Source: Paracoccaceae bacterium (GTDB lineage: Bacteria > Pseudomonadota > Alphaproteobacteria > Rhodobacterales > Rhodobacteraceae). From it: DNA of 55,352 nucleotides. The stretch spans positions 1 to 55,352 of the forward strand of contig CACDPP010000011.1 in assembly GCA_902554705.1 (NCBI GenBank), read 5' to 3'. The position numbers and the translations under genes are program-made. This document shows positions 29,242 to 37,961 of the stretch, piece by piece. Numbering within the stretch: the stretch's first letter is position 1; every line of letters starts with the position of its first letter. The notes under the pieces are model-generated. The model was not told the origin of the DNA. It ran no database searches and saw only the letters and a list, made by a program, of their open reading frames with translations.

Positions 29242-30018
29242 GTGAACAAGCCTGAACCAGTTATTGAAATTAAAAATCTACATAAATCTTTTGGGGATCT
29301 CAGCGTGCTTAAAGGTGTGGATATTGTTGCTAATAAAGGCGAAGTTATATCTTTGATTGGGTCATCAGGATCAGGAAAATCAACCCTGCTGAGGTGCGCA
29401 AACCTTTTGGAAAACAGCCAGCAAGGTAAGATATTTTTTGATGGAGAAGAAATTAAATGGACAGGAACTGGAGAAGATAGAGCGCCGGCTGATGCCAATC
29501 AGGTTCGATTAATGCGAACGAATTTATCTATGGTTTTTCAACAGTTTAATTTATGGTCCCACATGACGGTTCTACAAAATGTAATGGAAGCCCCAGTATC
29601 TGTACTCGGTATGGAAGTGGAGAAAGCCAAGGGAAATGCTCATGATTACTTAAATAAGGTTGGAATTGGAGAAAAATGGAATTCCTATCCATCTGAGCTG
29701 TCAGGAGGGCAACAACAAAGAGCCGCAATTGCAAGGGCCTTGTGTATGGAGCCTAGTGCATTATTGTTCGACGAGCCAACTTCAGCGCTCGATCCTGAAC
29801 TGGAGCAAGAAGTTATAAGGGTAATAAAAGATTTGGCACAGGAGGGGCGAACAATGATTATTGTCACACACGATATGAGTCTTGCTGCAGATGTATCAGA
29901 TCATATTATTTTTTTACATATGGGGTTAATTGAAGAGGAAGGTTCACCAAACTCTTTATTTAAATCCCCTAAATCAGAGAGGCTGCAAAAGTTTTTAAGT
30001 TCAACTCGCGCAGCTTAA
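29242..30018 (+). CDS. Polar amino acid ABC transporter ATP-binding protein
   Basis: ATPase of a HisP/GlnQ-type importer. The 258-aa protein has Walker A GSSGSGKST (about 38-46), Q-loop MVFQQFNLWSHMTV, the LSGGQQQR signature (about 152), Walker B ALLFDEPTSALDPE and the switch His in VTHDM. It starts at GTG; no better ATG exists nearby. It opens the operon with the binding protein 20 bases downstream. Its substrate is probably an amine or amino acid processed by the gamma-glutamylation genes that follow. Confidence 0.95.
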   Translation: MNKPEPVIEIKNLHKSFGDLSVLKGVDIVANKGEVISLIGSSGSGKSTLLRCANLLENSQQGKIFFDGEEIKWTGTGEDRAPADANQVRLMRTNLSMVFQQFNLWSHMTVLQNVMEAPVSVLGMEVEKAKGNAHDYLNKVGIGEKWNSYPSELSGGQQQRAAIARALCMEPSALLFDEPTSALDPELEQEVIRVIKDLAQEGRTMIIVTHDMSLAADVSDHIIFLHMGLIEEEGSPNSLFKSPKSERLQKFLSSTRAA

Positions 30019-30038
30019 ACATCAAAGGGAGAAAGAAG

Positions 30039-30764
30039 ATGAAAAAACTGATTATTGGTGCCGTAATCTGGGGCTTGACAGCAGGATTGTCTCTTGCAGA
30101 TAGCCATTCGGTTATACGGATGGGAACAGAGGGCGCCTACCCTCCATGGAATTTTGTTGATGATAATGGCGAGATAGCAGGTTTCGAACGCGAACTTGGT
30201 GATGAACTTTGCAAACGCGCAGAATTAAAATGTGAGTGGGTTAAGAATGACTGGGACAGCATTATTCCAAATCTTGTTTCAGGGAACTACGATACAATAA
30301 TTGCCGGCATGTCTATAACAGATGCGCGTAAAGAAAAAATAGATTTCACCACAAATTATGTAATGAGCGACCCATCGTATTATTTAGCTGCCTCAGAAGA
30401 TGCCGACTGGAAAACGGGGGTGATTGCAGCACAATCGAATACGATACAAGCAGCTTACATTGCGGAGACTGGAGCAACTCTTGTAGAGTTTGCAACGCCA
30501 GAAGAAACAATTTCGGCTGTCAGAAATGGGGAAGCAGATGCTGTACTCGCAGACTCGTCATATCTAAAACCAATAGCAGATGAGGACCCAGGTCTAATGT
30601 TTGTTGGTGACAAACCTATAATTGGCGGTGGTGTGGGTATGGGTATCCGTAAAAGTGATACGGATTTGCGTAATAAATTCACCGCAGCGATAGACTCAAT
30701 GAAAGGCGACGGGACTTTAAATACCCTTATAAAAAAATACGAAATAAGCGAACAAATGTTCTAA
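30039..30764 (+). CDS. Polar amino acid ABC transporter substrate-binding protein
   Basis: A 241-aa periplasmic binding protein of the SBP_bac_3 family, with a signal peptide (about 1-20, cleaved near SLA|DSH). Core segments are IRMGTEGAYPPWNFVDDNGEIAGFE, NDWDSIIPNLVSGNYDTIIAGMSIT (the arginine that holds the carboxylate is in TDARKEKIDFT) and GIRKSDTDLRNKF. Presence of the AR in this position favours an alpha-amino-acid ligand. It is preceded by a strong AAGGGAG site and followed by two stable hairpins before the permease genes. Confidence 0.93.
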   Translation: MKKLIIGAVIWGLTAGLSLADSHSVIRMGTEGAYPPWNFVDDNGEIAGFERELGDELCKRAELKCEWVKNDWDSIIPNLVSGNYDTIIAGMSITDARKEKIDFTTNYVMSDPSYYLAASEDADWKTGVIAAQSNTIQAAYIAETGATLVEFATPEETISAVRNGEADAVLADSSYLKPIADEDPGLMFVGDKPIIGGGVGMGIRKSDTDLRNKFTAAIDSMKGDGTLNTLIKKYEISEQMF

Positions 30765-30771
30765 TAGAAAA

Positions 30772-30831
30772 GGTGGCCCTGGCCAAAAACTAACGCCTGG
30801 GTCACCATATCAGTCGGAAACCAACTGATAT
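30772..30831 (+). promoter_or_regulatory. Two tandem hairpins between binding-protein and permease genes
   Basis: First hairpin: GGTGGCCCTGGC pairs with GCCTGGGTCACC (30795-30806) over 12 positions with one G-U and one T-T. Second: ATATCAGT (30807-30814) pairs perfectly with ACTGATAT (30824-30831). Neither is followed by a clean T-run. Such structures commonly protect the upstream mRNA and allow more binding protein than permease. Confidence 0.6.
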
Positions 30832-30892
30832 AAAAGCATTATAACTTTTTAAAAAATGCAATTTAAAAATATTGTGGAAATTGTTCTATTAA

Positions 30893-31777
30893 ATGTTCGA
30901 ATTTTGTGCAAATCCTGAAAATCTAAGTGAATTTTCCTGGCTTAGTTGCTACTTAACAACTCCCAAGCACATGAACCTTTTTTATTCAGTGGGAACTGTT
31001 CTCCTTTTATTATTGATCACCGCACCTACAGCATTACTCTTCGGTTTTGGCGGAGCTGTAATGGCAAGATCAAAAATTTTCTTAATAAGATTAACTGGAA
31101 ACGGATATATTTCGATCGTAAGAGGTGTCCCCGATATTGCTTTTTTTCTATTTTTTGTAATTGCAATAGATCAACTTCTTGAGTGGACTCGTCACAAGAT
31201 TTTATGTCCAGAATGGAGTGAACCTATTCGGCAAGGGAATGATTTTGTGGTGTGTACGGCAGCTAAACTACCCTTAAGCTCCTCACCACAGTGGATACAT
31301 GAAGTTTATGGATTTCTTTTAGCCGTATTCACTTTTGCAATAGTCTTCGGAGCCTTTGCAGCAAATATTCTTTATGGAGCAATGCGCGCAGTACCGAAGA
31401 CACAAATTGAGACAGCTGTTTCATTCGGAATGACAGAGCGGCAGGTATTCCGCAGAATACTAGTACCACAAATGTGGATATTCGCTCTCCCAGGTTTGGG
31501 TAATCTGTGGATGATTTTAATAAAGGCCACTCCACTTTTATTTTTATTAGGTGTGGAGGATATAGTTTACTGGGCGCGTGAGCTAGGCGGCACAAAAACT
31601 GCCAAATTTACGAGTTACCCCCATGGAGATTGGAGAGTTTGGTATTTTCTAGGATTACTGATTTTCTATCTTGCGTTTACGCGAGCATCAGAACTGGTAA
31701 TAGATACCCTAATGAGAACCCTATCTCGTGGAGCTGCCACGCTGGGCGGTGACTTACAAAGGCACGTGGGAAGATGA
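30893..31777 (+). CDS. Polar amino acid ABC transporter permease (HisQ type)
   Basis: An inner-membrane permease of 294 aa. About five helices are visible, with the EAA-type coupling loop in ILYGAMRAVPKTQIETAVSFGMTERQVFRRILVPQ. It is longer than the usual 225-240 aa because of an insertion of about 45 residues after the second conserved helix (about 92-137), predicted periplasmic, holding Cys105 and Cys121. The last helix ends near residue 275. It overlaps the next permease by four bases. The insert may form part of a docking surface for the binding protein. Confidence 0.9.
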   Translation: MFEFCANPENLSEFSWLSCYLTTPKHMNLFYSVGTVLLLLLITAPTALLFGFGGAVMARSKIFLIRLTGNGYISIVRGVPDIAFFLFFVIAIDQLLEWTRHKILCPEWSEPIRQGNDFVVCTAAKLPLSSSPQWIHEVYGFLLAVFTFAIVFGAFAANILYGAMRAVPKTQIETAVSFGMTERQVFRRILVPQMWIFALPGLGNLWMILIKATPLLFLLGVEDIVYWARELGGTKTAKFTSYPHGDWRVWYFLGLLIFYLAFTRASELVIDTLMRTLSRGAATLGGDLQRHVGR

Positions 31778-32580
31778 GTTGTTTAGATATTATTGCGGAT
31801 TACGGCCTTAGATCGATTGGTTTAGGAGAGAGATTATTACCTAGATCAGATTTCACGCTCTGCCATCAGTTCACACTGATAGGCTCTGGGATGATATGGA
31901 ATATTTATTTTGGCACCCTTGCTCTCACCAGCGGGTTTATATTGGCCACTCTGTTGGCTTTGGGAAAAGCTTCCAAAAATTTTTATTTAAGAAAATTATC
32001 AGGATGGTTTATTTTTATATTTAGGGGATCACCTTTATTTATTCAGTTTTTCTTTGCCTATTTTTTATTTTTATCATTGAAGCAAAGCTTTACCTTTCTA
32101 TCTCCGTTGACATCGGCATGGGCTGGGGCATTGTTTGTTCTTTTTTGTAATACTGCAGCGTATAGCGGTGAAATTTTTTATGGTGCACTACAAGCAATTC
32201 CAAAAAGTGACTTAGAGGCGGCCGATGCTTATGGGATGTCAGGTTTTTCTCGATTTCGACGCATTGTGTGGCCAACAATGTTGAGACTGGCGTGGCCAGC
32301 TTATACTAATGAAGCTATCTTCTTATTCCACGCCACTACTCTAGTCTTTTTTTCGAGTTTTCCAGCATGGCAACAACGCGGAGATGCCCTTTACTATGCT
32401 AATTATTTTGCTGATAAGACTTTTAACCCATTTATCCCATATCCAATTTTAGCCGGATACTTTATTTTTTTGACCCTTATTCTAATTGGTTTATTTGGCT
32501 TAGCTAATAGAAAACTCAATATTCATTTACCAAAAGATAAGCACACTAAAATAAAATTCAGAATAAGATTAATACGCTAG
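31774..32580 (+). CDS. Polar amino acid ABC transporter permease (HisM type)
   Basis: A second permease of the importer, 268 aa, with five hydrophobic helices and the EAA loop in EIFYGALQAIPKSDLEAADAYGMSGFSRFRRIVWP. The N-terminal ~35 residues before helix 1 are longer than usual. It is coupled to the preceding permease by a four-base overlap. The stop is followed by 65 bases with a small 6-bp hairpin before the first ligase gene. Confidence 0.92.
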   Translation: MSCLDIIADYGLRSIGLGERLLPRSDFTLCHQFTLIGSGMIWNIYFGTLALTSGFILATLLALGKASKNFYLRKLSGWFIFIFRGSPLFIQFFFAYFLFLSLKQSFTFLSPLTSAWAGALFVLFCNTAAYSGEIFYGALQAIPKSDLEAADAYGMSGFSRFRRIVWPTMLRLAWPAYTNEAIFLFHATTLVFFSSFPAWQQRGDALYYANYFADKTFNPFIPYPILAGYFIFLTLILIGLFGLANRKLNIHLPKDKHTKIKFRIRLIR

Positions 32581-32599
32581 TCGCTTAGGAACTTATAGA

Positions 32600-32617
32600 C
32601 ATGCCCTCTCAGGCATG
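32600..32617 (+). promoter_or_regulatory. Small hairpin between transporter and ligase genes
   Basis: CATGCC and GGCATG form a perfect 6-bp stem around a 6-base loop. There is no T-run, so it is not a clear terminator; it may separate transporter and enzyme messages or be chance. Confidence 0.3.
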
Positions 32618-32645
32618 AGATCGTCACCAAAAAGATTTTTAAATC

Positions 32646-33965
32646 ATGATATACCCTGAAAAAGTAAAAAGTGTCAGAATAGCAGCGTGTGACCTAAATG
32701 GTCAGATGCGCGGTAAACGTTTGCCAGGGTTTGAGAAGAAAAAACTTAAAGATGGTAGCATCAGAATGCCTCTTTCAGCTCTTAACGTAGATATTTTCGG
32801 AGCAGATATAGAAGATAGCCCTTTAGTTTTTGAAACTGGTGATCAAGATGGTTTATTGAAAATTACAAGCCGGGGGGTTCTTTCAATTCCATGGCTAAAA
32901 AACCCAACAGCACTCGCACCTGTATCTATGTTAACGGAACACGAAGAGCCTTTTGAAGGTGATCCGCGGCACGCACTAGAACGAATTATGAAAAGTTATG
33001 AATCAAAAGGATTAAAAGCTATAGCGGCTACAGAAATGGAGTTTTATCTCATCGATGAGCGCAAAACTTCACTTTTGCCTCCGATTAATCCAATTTCAGG
33101 ACAACGGTTATCCACTCCAAATGTTCTAGGGATATCAGAATTAGATTGCTTTGATGATTTTTTCAGTGACCTGCAAAATGGATGTGAACAAATTGGCATA
33201 ACTGTACAATCCATTACATCCGAGTCCGGCTGTGGCCAATTTGAAGTTACTCTCAAACATTGCGACGCGCTCGCCGCTAGTGATGACGCTTGGCTATTCA
33301 AATTACTCACAAAAGGTTTAGCAAGAAAACACGGTATCGCAGCAACTTTTATGGCAAAACCCTATTTACAGGACGCAGGAAATGGAATGCATATTCACTT
33401 CACTATTATAGACCGAAACGGTGACAATATCTTCAATAATAATAAAAATGAAGGATCAAAACTACTGAAATCAGCTGTTGCTGGTTGCCTGCGTTGCCTT
33501 CGGGGATCAACTTTAATTTTTGCTCCTTTTGCTAATAGTTATAAAAGATTTGTAAAAGATTCTCATGCACCCATCTCAGCGCAATGGGGCTATGAAAATA
33601 GGACGACTGCAATCAGAATTCCGGGTGGTGACTTTGCCTCAAAACGAATAGAGCACCGAGTGGCTGGTGGTGACACAAATCCATACCTCGTTATGACGGC
33701 AGTGCTTGGATCCGCGCTGCTCGGGATAGAAAAAAAATTAACTCCAATAAAACCAGTTATGAATAATGCATATAGCAATAGCGCTAAAAAATTAGCTCGC
33801 AACTGGGAAGAAGCTATAAATTACTTTGAAAATGATAAAGAAATTAAACAGATCTTTTCGAAAGAATTAATTGAAAACCTGGTGAGAACCAAGAGACAGG
33901 AATTAAATAAATTTAAAAAGATTGAATCGAAAAAACATTGGAAATATTATGTCGCAGCAATTTAA
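32646..33965 (+). CDS. Glutamine synthetase-family ligase (PuuA-like), first copy
   Basis: A 439-aa protein of the glutamine-synthetase fold, of the type that gamma-glutamylates amines (gamma-glutamylputrescine synthetase-like). Visible: CDLNGQMRGKRLP near the start, metal-binding glutamates in ATEMEFYLI (Glu130, Glu132), SESGCGQFEVTLKH, GNGMHIHFTI, and the ATP/glutamate loop RFVKDSHAPISAQWGYENRTTAIRIP. It lacks GS adenylylation features. It is only distantly similar to the second copy, so the two are not a recent duplication. No clear ribosome-binding site precedes the ATG. Confidence 0.88.
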   Translation: MIYPEKVKSVRIAACDLNGQMRGKRLPGFEKKKLKDGSIRMPLSALNVDIFGADIEDSPLVFETGDQDGLLKITSRGVLSIPWLKNPTALAPVSMLTEHEEPFEGDPRHALERIMKSYESKGLKAIAATEMEFYLIDERKTSLLPPINPISGQRLSTPNVLGISELDCFDDFFSDLQNGCEQIGITVQSITSESGCGQFEVTLKHCDALAASDDAWLFKLLTKGLARKHGIAATFMAKPYLQDAGNGMHIHFTIIDRNGDNIFNNNKNEGSKLLKSAVAGCLRCLRGSTLIFAPFANSYKRFVKDSHAPISAQWGYENRTTAIRIPGGDFASKRIEHRVAGGDTNPYLVMTAVLGSALLGIEKKLTPIKPVMNNAYSNSAKKLARNWEEAINYFENDKEIKQIFSKELIENLVRTKRQELNKFKKIESKKHWKYYVAAI

Positions 33966-33974
33966 GGCTATTAT

Positions 33975-34652
33975 ATGAAAATTGGCATTTTAGAAACAGG
34001 CCACGCTCCTTCTCAAATTCAAAAAACGATTGGGGACTATTCTGAAATGTTCCAAACGCTATTTTCAAGCCGTGATTTTAACTTTGTCTCTTATGATGTA
34101 GAAAACATGATTTTTCCTGGATCACCTTTTGAATCAGAGGGTTGGTTAATAACAGGTTCACGACATGGTGTATATGAAGATCATAAATTTATTAAACCAC
34201 TAGAAGAGTTCATCAGAAGCATTGAACAAGAGAAAATTCCCCTTTTAGGTATTTGCTTTGGACATCAAATTATTGCGCAAGCACTAGGAGGAAAAGTAGA
34301 GAAATTTTCTGGTGGTTGGTCAGTAGGGCTTAAAGAATACAAATGGGGAAACGAGAGCATTTATTTAAACGCGTGGCATCAAGATCAGGTTGTTAAAAAA
34401 CCTAAAAATGCTAAAGTTTTAGCAGAAAATTCATTTTGTAAATATGCAGCATTAAGCTACGGTGACACTATTTTAACGATACAACCACATCCAGAGTTCA
34501 CTCATGAAGTTATTAAAGGTCTGATCGAAACTAGGGGAAAAGGTCTGGTGCCAGAACATTTGTTGGATGAGGCTTTAAATAATTTTGAAAAGAAAACATC
34601 GCTGAATGAGATAGTTACCAAGTTCAGCTCAGTCTTGAATGGTGACCAATGA
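33975..34652 (+). CDS. Class I glutamine amidotransferase-like protein
   Basis: A 225-aa class I GATase domain with a full triad: Cys94 in GICFGHQI, His172 and Glu174 in IQPHPEF. Similar stand-alone proteins belong to GuaA-like amidotransferases; in gamma-glutamylation pathways a related hydrolase (PuuD) removes the glutamyl group. The sequence resembles the GuaA-like group more than PuuD, so hydrolysis of a gamma-glutamyl product is inferred from position between two PuuA-like ligases. It overlaps the second ligase by four bases. Confidence 0.85.
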   Translation: MKIGILETGHAPSQIQKTIGDYSEMFQTLFSSRDFNFVSYDVENMIFPGSPFESEGWLITGSRHGVYEDHKFIKPLEEFIRSIEQEKIPLLGICFGHQIIAQALGGKVEKFSGGWSVGLKEYKWGNESIYLNAWHQDQVVKKPKNAKVLAENSFCKYAALSYGDTILTIQPHPEFTHEVIKGLIETRGKGLVPEHLLDEALNNFEKKTSLNEIVTKFSSVLNGDQ

Positions 34653-36016
34653 ACAAATTGGATGAGATGATCTCTGGGCTCCCTGAGGCCGCAAAGGAAT
34701 ATATCAAGGGCAAAAAATTAGATGAAGTGGAATGTGTCGTTGCCGATTTACCCGGAATTGCCCGCGGAAAAGCCGTTCCTGCCACAAAATTTTTACGTCA
34801 AAAATCTTTCCACCTACCAGACTCTATTTTTTTTCAAACAATAACAGGTGGTTGGGGAGAGGCCGCTGGTGAAGAAGGCTTCGTCGAAAGAGATATGGTA
34901 CTAAGACCTGATATTTCTACCGCGTCTGCAGCGCCTTGGACAGGTGACTGGACATTGCAAGTTATTCACGATGCGTTTGACCGTAAAGAAGAGCCAATAC
35001 CATTTGCTCCAAGAAATGTTCTTAAGCGAGTGACTGATCTGTATCATGCAAAAGGGTGGGATCCAATTGTTGCCCCCGAAATGGAATTCTTTCTTGTTGC
35101 ACGAAATTTAGATCCTACAAATCCTATCGAAGCGATGATGGGACGCTCCGGGCGTCCTGCTGCTGCTCGTCAAGCTTATTCTATGACAGCTGTTGATGAA
35201 TTTGGACCAGTTATAGACGACATTTATGATTTTTCTGAAGCACAAGGTTTTGAAATTGACGGAATTACGCAAGAAGGTGGTGCAGGCCAATTAGAAATAA
35301 ATCTTAGACATGGGTGTCCAGTAAAACTTGCTGATGAAGTTTTCTTTTTTAAACGACTGATACGAGAAGCAGCGCTAAGGCATGACTGTTTTGCAACCTT
35401 TATGGCAAAGCCAATTGAAAATGAGCCTGGAAGTGCAATGCATATTCATCACTCTATTCTGGATTTAGATAGCGGTTCCAACGCCTTTTCAGGACCCCAA
35501 GGCGGTGAAACAGATCTTTTTTATCATTTTATTGGTGGCCTTCAAAAATATATGCCGGCAGCGATTGCCGTCATGGCCCCTTATGTGAATTCTTATCGGC
35601 GTTATGTAAAAGATCATGCAGCACCTATTAACTTGGAGTGGGGACGCGATAATAGAACCACTGGAATACGAATACCTCTTTCAGATCCAGAAGCACGACG
35701 CGTCGAAAATAGAGTGGGTGGAATGGATTGTAATCCTTATCTGGGTATAGCAGCCTCACTAGCATGTGGATATCTAGGCATGGTGAATGAAATACGGCCG
35801 GTAAAGCAATTTCGAGGAGAAGCCTATGAAGGAGAGGCTGAGATACCAAAGATTATGGGCCAAGCTCTAGATATTTTCGAAGAAGCCACTGAACTGCATG
35901 AAGTATTGCATCCAGAATTTGCCCGAGTTTATTCAATAGTCAAAAGAGCAGAATATGAAGAGTTTTTGCAAGTTATCAGTCCATGGGAAAGAGAGCATCT
36001 TCTATTAAACGTATGA
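34649..36016 (+). CDS. puuA: Glutamine synthetase-family ligase (PuuA-like), second copy
   Basis: A 455-aa ligase close to gamma-glutamylputrescine synthetase. It has VVADLPGIARGKAVP, metal ligands in APEMEFFLV (Glu144, Glu146), EGGAGQLEINLRH, GSAMHIHHSILD, and RYVKDHAAPINLEWGRDNRTTGIRIPLSD with RRVENRVGG. All GS-fold active-site elements are retained. It is coupled by overlaps to the amidotransferase upstream (ATGA) and the flavin oxidase downstream (ATGA), suggesting linked steps of a single pathway. The amine substrate is unknown. Confidence 0.92.
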   Translation: MNKLDEMISGLPEAAKEYIKGKKLDEVECVVADLPGIARGKAVPATKFLRQKSFHLPDSIFFQTITGGWGEAAGEEGFVERDMVLRPDISTASAAPWTGDWTLQVIHDAFDRKEEPIPFAPRNVLKRVTDLYHAKGWDPIVAPEMEFFLVARNLDPTNPIEAMMGRSGRPAAARQAYSMTAVDEFGPVIDDIYDFSEAQGFEIDGITQEGGAGQLEINLRHGCPVKLADEVFFFKRLIREAALRHDCFATFMAKPIENEPGSAMHIHHSILDLDSGSNAFSGPQGGETDLFYHFIGGLQKYMPAAIAVMAPYVNSYRRYVKDHAAPINLEWGRDNRTTGIRIPLSDPEARRVENRVGGMDCNPYLGIAASLACGYLGMVNEIRPVKQFRGEAYEGEAEIPKIMGQALDIFEEATELHEVLHPEFARVYSIVKRAEYEEFLQVISPWEREHLLLNV

Positions 36017-37317
36017 ATTTGTTGTATTCAAACGATACCCAAGGAAACTATCCAGACAGCTGGTACTCAGCAACTGCAAAGCCTTTAAATGCATTCCCAA
36101 GTCTTAAGGGTACTAAGAAATATGACATATGCATTGTAGGTGCTGGCTACACGGGTTTAAGTTCTGCTCTTCACCTATCTAATTTAGGTTATTCTGTGGC
36201 GGTGTTAGATGCTCATAGAGTTGGCTTTGGTGCCTCTGGCCGCAATGGTGGCCAACTAGGCGCAGGTCAAAGGGTATATCAAGATGAACTTGTAAACAAA
36301 ATAGGTGAAAATAACGCTGATAAAATGTGGCATCTCGCCAATGATGCGGTGAGTACCGTCAAAGACATTATAAACACAAATAAGATCGACTGCCACATCA
36401 AGCCTGGAATCGCCACATTAGGATTTAACTCCAAAGAAGTTAAAGAGCTTCATAACTATGCCAAATATCTCAAAAAAAGATATAATTACAAAGGATTAGA
36501 ATTATTGAGTCCCGAAGACTGTAATACTTTGTGTTGCTCTGAAAAATACACCGGTGGAATTTTAGATATGAACGCAGCTCATCTACACCCACTTAGGTTT
36601 GTTTTTGGATTAGCAAAAGCAGCAGTGGTAGCTGGCACAGATATTTTTGAACAGTCTGAAGTAATAAAATTGGTACCAGGCAAGGTAAATAGGACAGTCA
36701 CAAAAGTAGGTGAAATTCAATCTGATTTTGTTATTCTCGGATGCAATGGTTATTTGGGTAACCTTGAACCAAAAGTTGCGGCAAAAGTAATGCCAATAAA
36801 TAATTTCATAATAGCTACTGAGCCACTAGGACAGAGAGCCGAAGAAGTTCTCACAAAAGATATAGCTGTGGCTGATACAAAATTTGTGGTTAATTATTTT
36901 CGTCTCTCAAAGGATAAGCGACTTCTATTTGGTGGTGGCGAAAATTATTCCTATAAATTTCCCAAAAACATTACTTCCACTGTTCTAAAACCAATGTTGG
37001 AAATATTCCCTCAATTATCCAACCTAAAGATAGACTATGCTTGGGGTGGCACGTTAGGAATAACCAGACAAAGAATGCCATATTTTTGTAGGATCACGGA
37101 CACAATTTTATCAGTTTCTGGTTACTCGGGCCATGGTCTGGGAACTGCAACGCATGCGGGAAAGCTAATATCAATGGCCATAAATGGACAGCAAGATGGC
37201 TTTAACACAATGGCAAGTATCCCAATCAAATCTTTTCCTGGTGGGGCTAGATACAAAACTCCCCTACTCATCCTTGCTATGAGCTGGTACGCTTTACGCG
37301 ACAAAATTGGAATGTGA
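36013..37317 (+). CDS. puuB: FAD-dependent amine oxidase (PuuB-like, DAO family)
   Basis: A 434-aa flavoprotein of the DAO family, most like gamma-glutamylputrescine oxidase. It has the dinucleotide motif YDICIVGAGYTGLSSALHL (about 38-55), the GFGASGRNGGQLGAGQR segment typical of PuuB-type oxidases, and the C-terminal GYSGHGLGTATHAGKLI. The ATG overlapping the ligase stop (ATGA) gives MNLLYSNDTQGNYPDSWYS, the family start; a longer frame beginning 30 bases upstream is rejected. It should oxidise the gamma-glutamylated amine to an aldehyde. No aldehyde dehydrogenase (PuuC) follows: the operon ends here, facing phaR. Confidence 0.92.
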   Translation: MNLLYSNDTQGNYPDSWYSATAKPLNAFPSLKGTKKYDICIVGAGYTGLSSALHLSNLGYSVAVLDAHRVGFGASGRNGGQLGAGQRVYQDELVNKIGENNADKMWHLANDAVSTVKDIINTNKIDCHIKPGIATLGFNSKEVKELHNYAKYLKKRYNYKGLELLSPEDCNTLCCSEKYTGGILDMNAAHLHPLRFVFGLAKAAVVAGTDIFEQSEVIKLVPGKVNRTVTKVGEIQSDFVILGCNGYLGNLEPKVAAKVMPINNFIIATEPLGQRAEEVLTKDIAVADTKFVVNYFRLSKDKRLLFGGGENYSYKFPKNITSTVLKPMLEIFPQLSNLKIDYAWGGTLGITRQRMPYFCRITDTILSVSGYSGHGLGTATHAGKLISMAINGQQDGFNTMASIPIKSFPGGARYKTPLLILAMSWYALRDKIGM

Positions 37318-37326
37318 ATTTTTCAG

Positions 37327-37887
37327 CTAGTTTTTTAGCTTGTCTAACTGCTCCTGTAAGTCAGACAATTTGTTTTTAATTGCTTCTAACTCTTCTGTCT
37401 TATCGTGTGCCTCGCCTTTTTGGTTTCTTTTATTTGGGGCTAACGCGATAGGCCTATTCCCAAAATCACCAGCAAAAGCCGCCAAAAAATCTTCTTGTTT
37501 CGCTTTAATCGCCTCAAAATCGGGCTCAGTTTTACTAATTGAAGTTTTTTCAATCAACTTTTCTCGTCGTTCTGTGAGCATTTGAAAAGACATTTCAAGA
37601 AATTGTGGAACGATAGAAGTCGCTTGAGTAGTATATGATCTGACTAAATCTGTAAGAATATCGATTGGGAGTACACTGTCACCTCGGCTTTCATGCTCCG
37701 CAATAATTTGCAAAAGATATTGACGAGTCAAATCATCGCCTGATTTAAGATCAAGTATTCGTACATCCCTACCATCATGAATAAAACGAGCAATATCTTC
37801 GAGAGTTACATAGTCGCTTGTTTCGGTGTTGTATAAACGACGACTAGCATATCGCTTTATCATCAATGTCTTTTTATTGCCTGGCAA
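37327..37887 (-). CDS. phaR: Polyhydroxyalkanoate synthesis repressor PhaR
   Basis: A DNA-binding protein that responds to PHA polymer and represses phasin genes. The N-terminal domain is clear: IKRYASRRLYNTETSDYVTLEDIARFI and LKSGDDLTRQYLLQIIAEHES. A PHB-accumulation domain and a coiled-coil tail (LEAIKNKLSDLQEQLDKL) follow. The start is uncertain: TTG at 37887 (AGGGAG five bases before; product MPGNKKTLMIKRY, 186 aa) is chosen; ATG at 37863 is the alternative, and a TTG at 37965 overlapping the upstream gene is unlikely. No PHA synthase or phasin gene is visible here. Confidence 0.92.
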   Translation of the reverse strand: MPGNKKTLMIKRYASRRLYNTETSDYVTLEDIARFIHDGRDVRILDLKSGDDLTRQYLLQIIAEHESRGDSVLPIDILTDLVRSYTTQATSIVPQFLEMSFQMLTERREKLIEKTSISKTEPDFEAIKAKQEDFLAAFAGDFGNRPIALAPNKRNQKGEAHDKTEELEAIKNKLSDLQEQLDKLKN

Positions 37888-37961
37888 ACCACTCTCCCTA
37901 TGCAGCGCTGCAGCATAGTTTACGCAATTGCAGAAAAAAATAAAGGGTGTGTTTATAAAGC

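Noticed and set aside
32646-36016. Tandem duplication of the two PuuA-like ligases
   Set aside because: Their sequences differ throughout apart from active-site motifs, so this is an old divergence and not a recent repeat.
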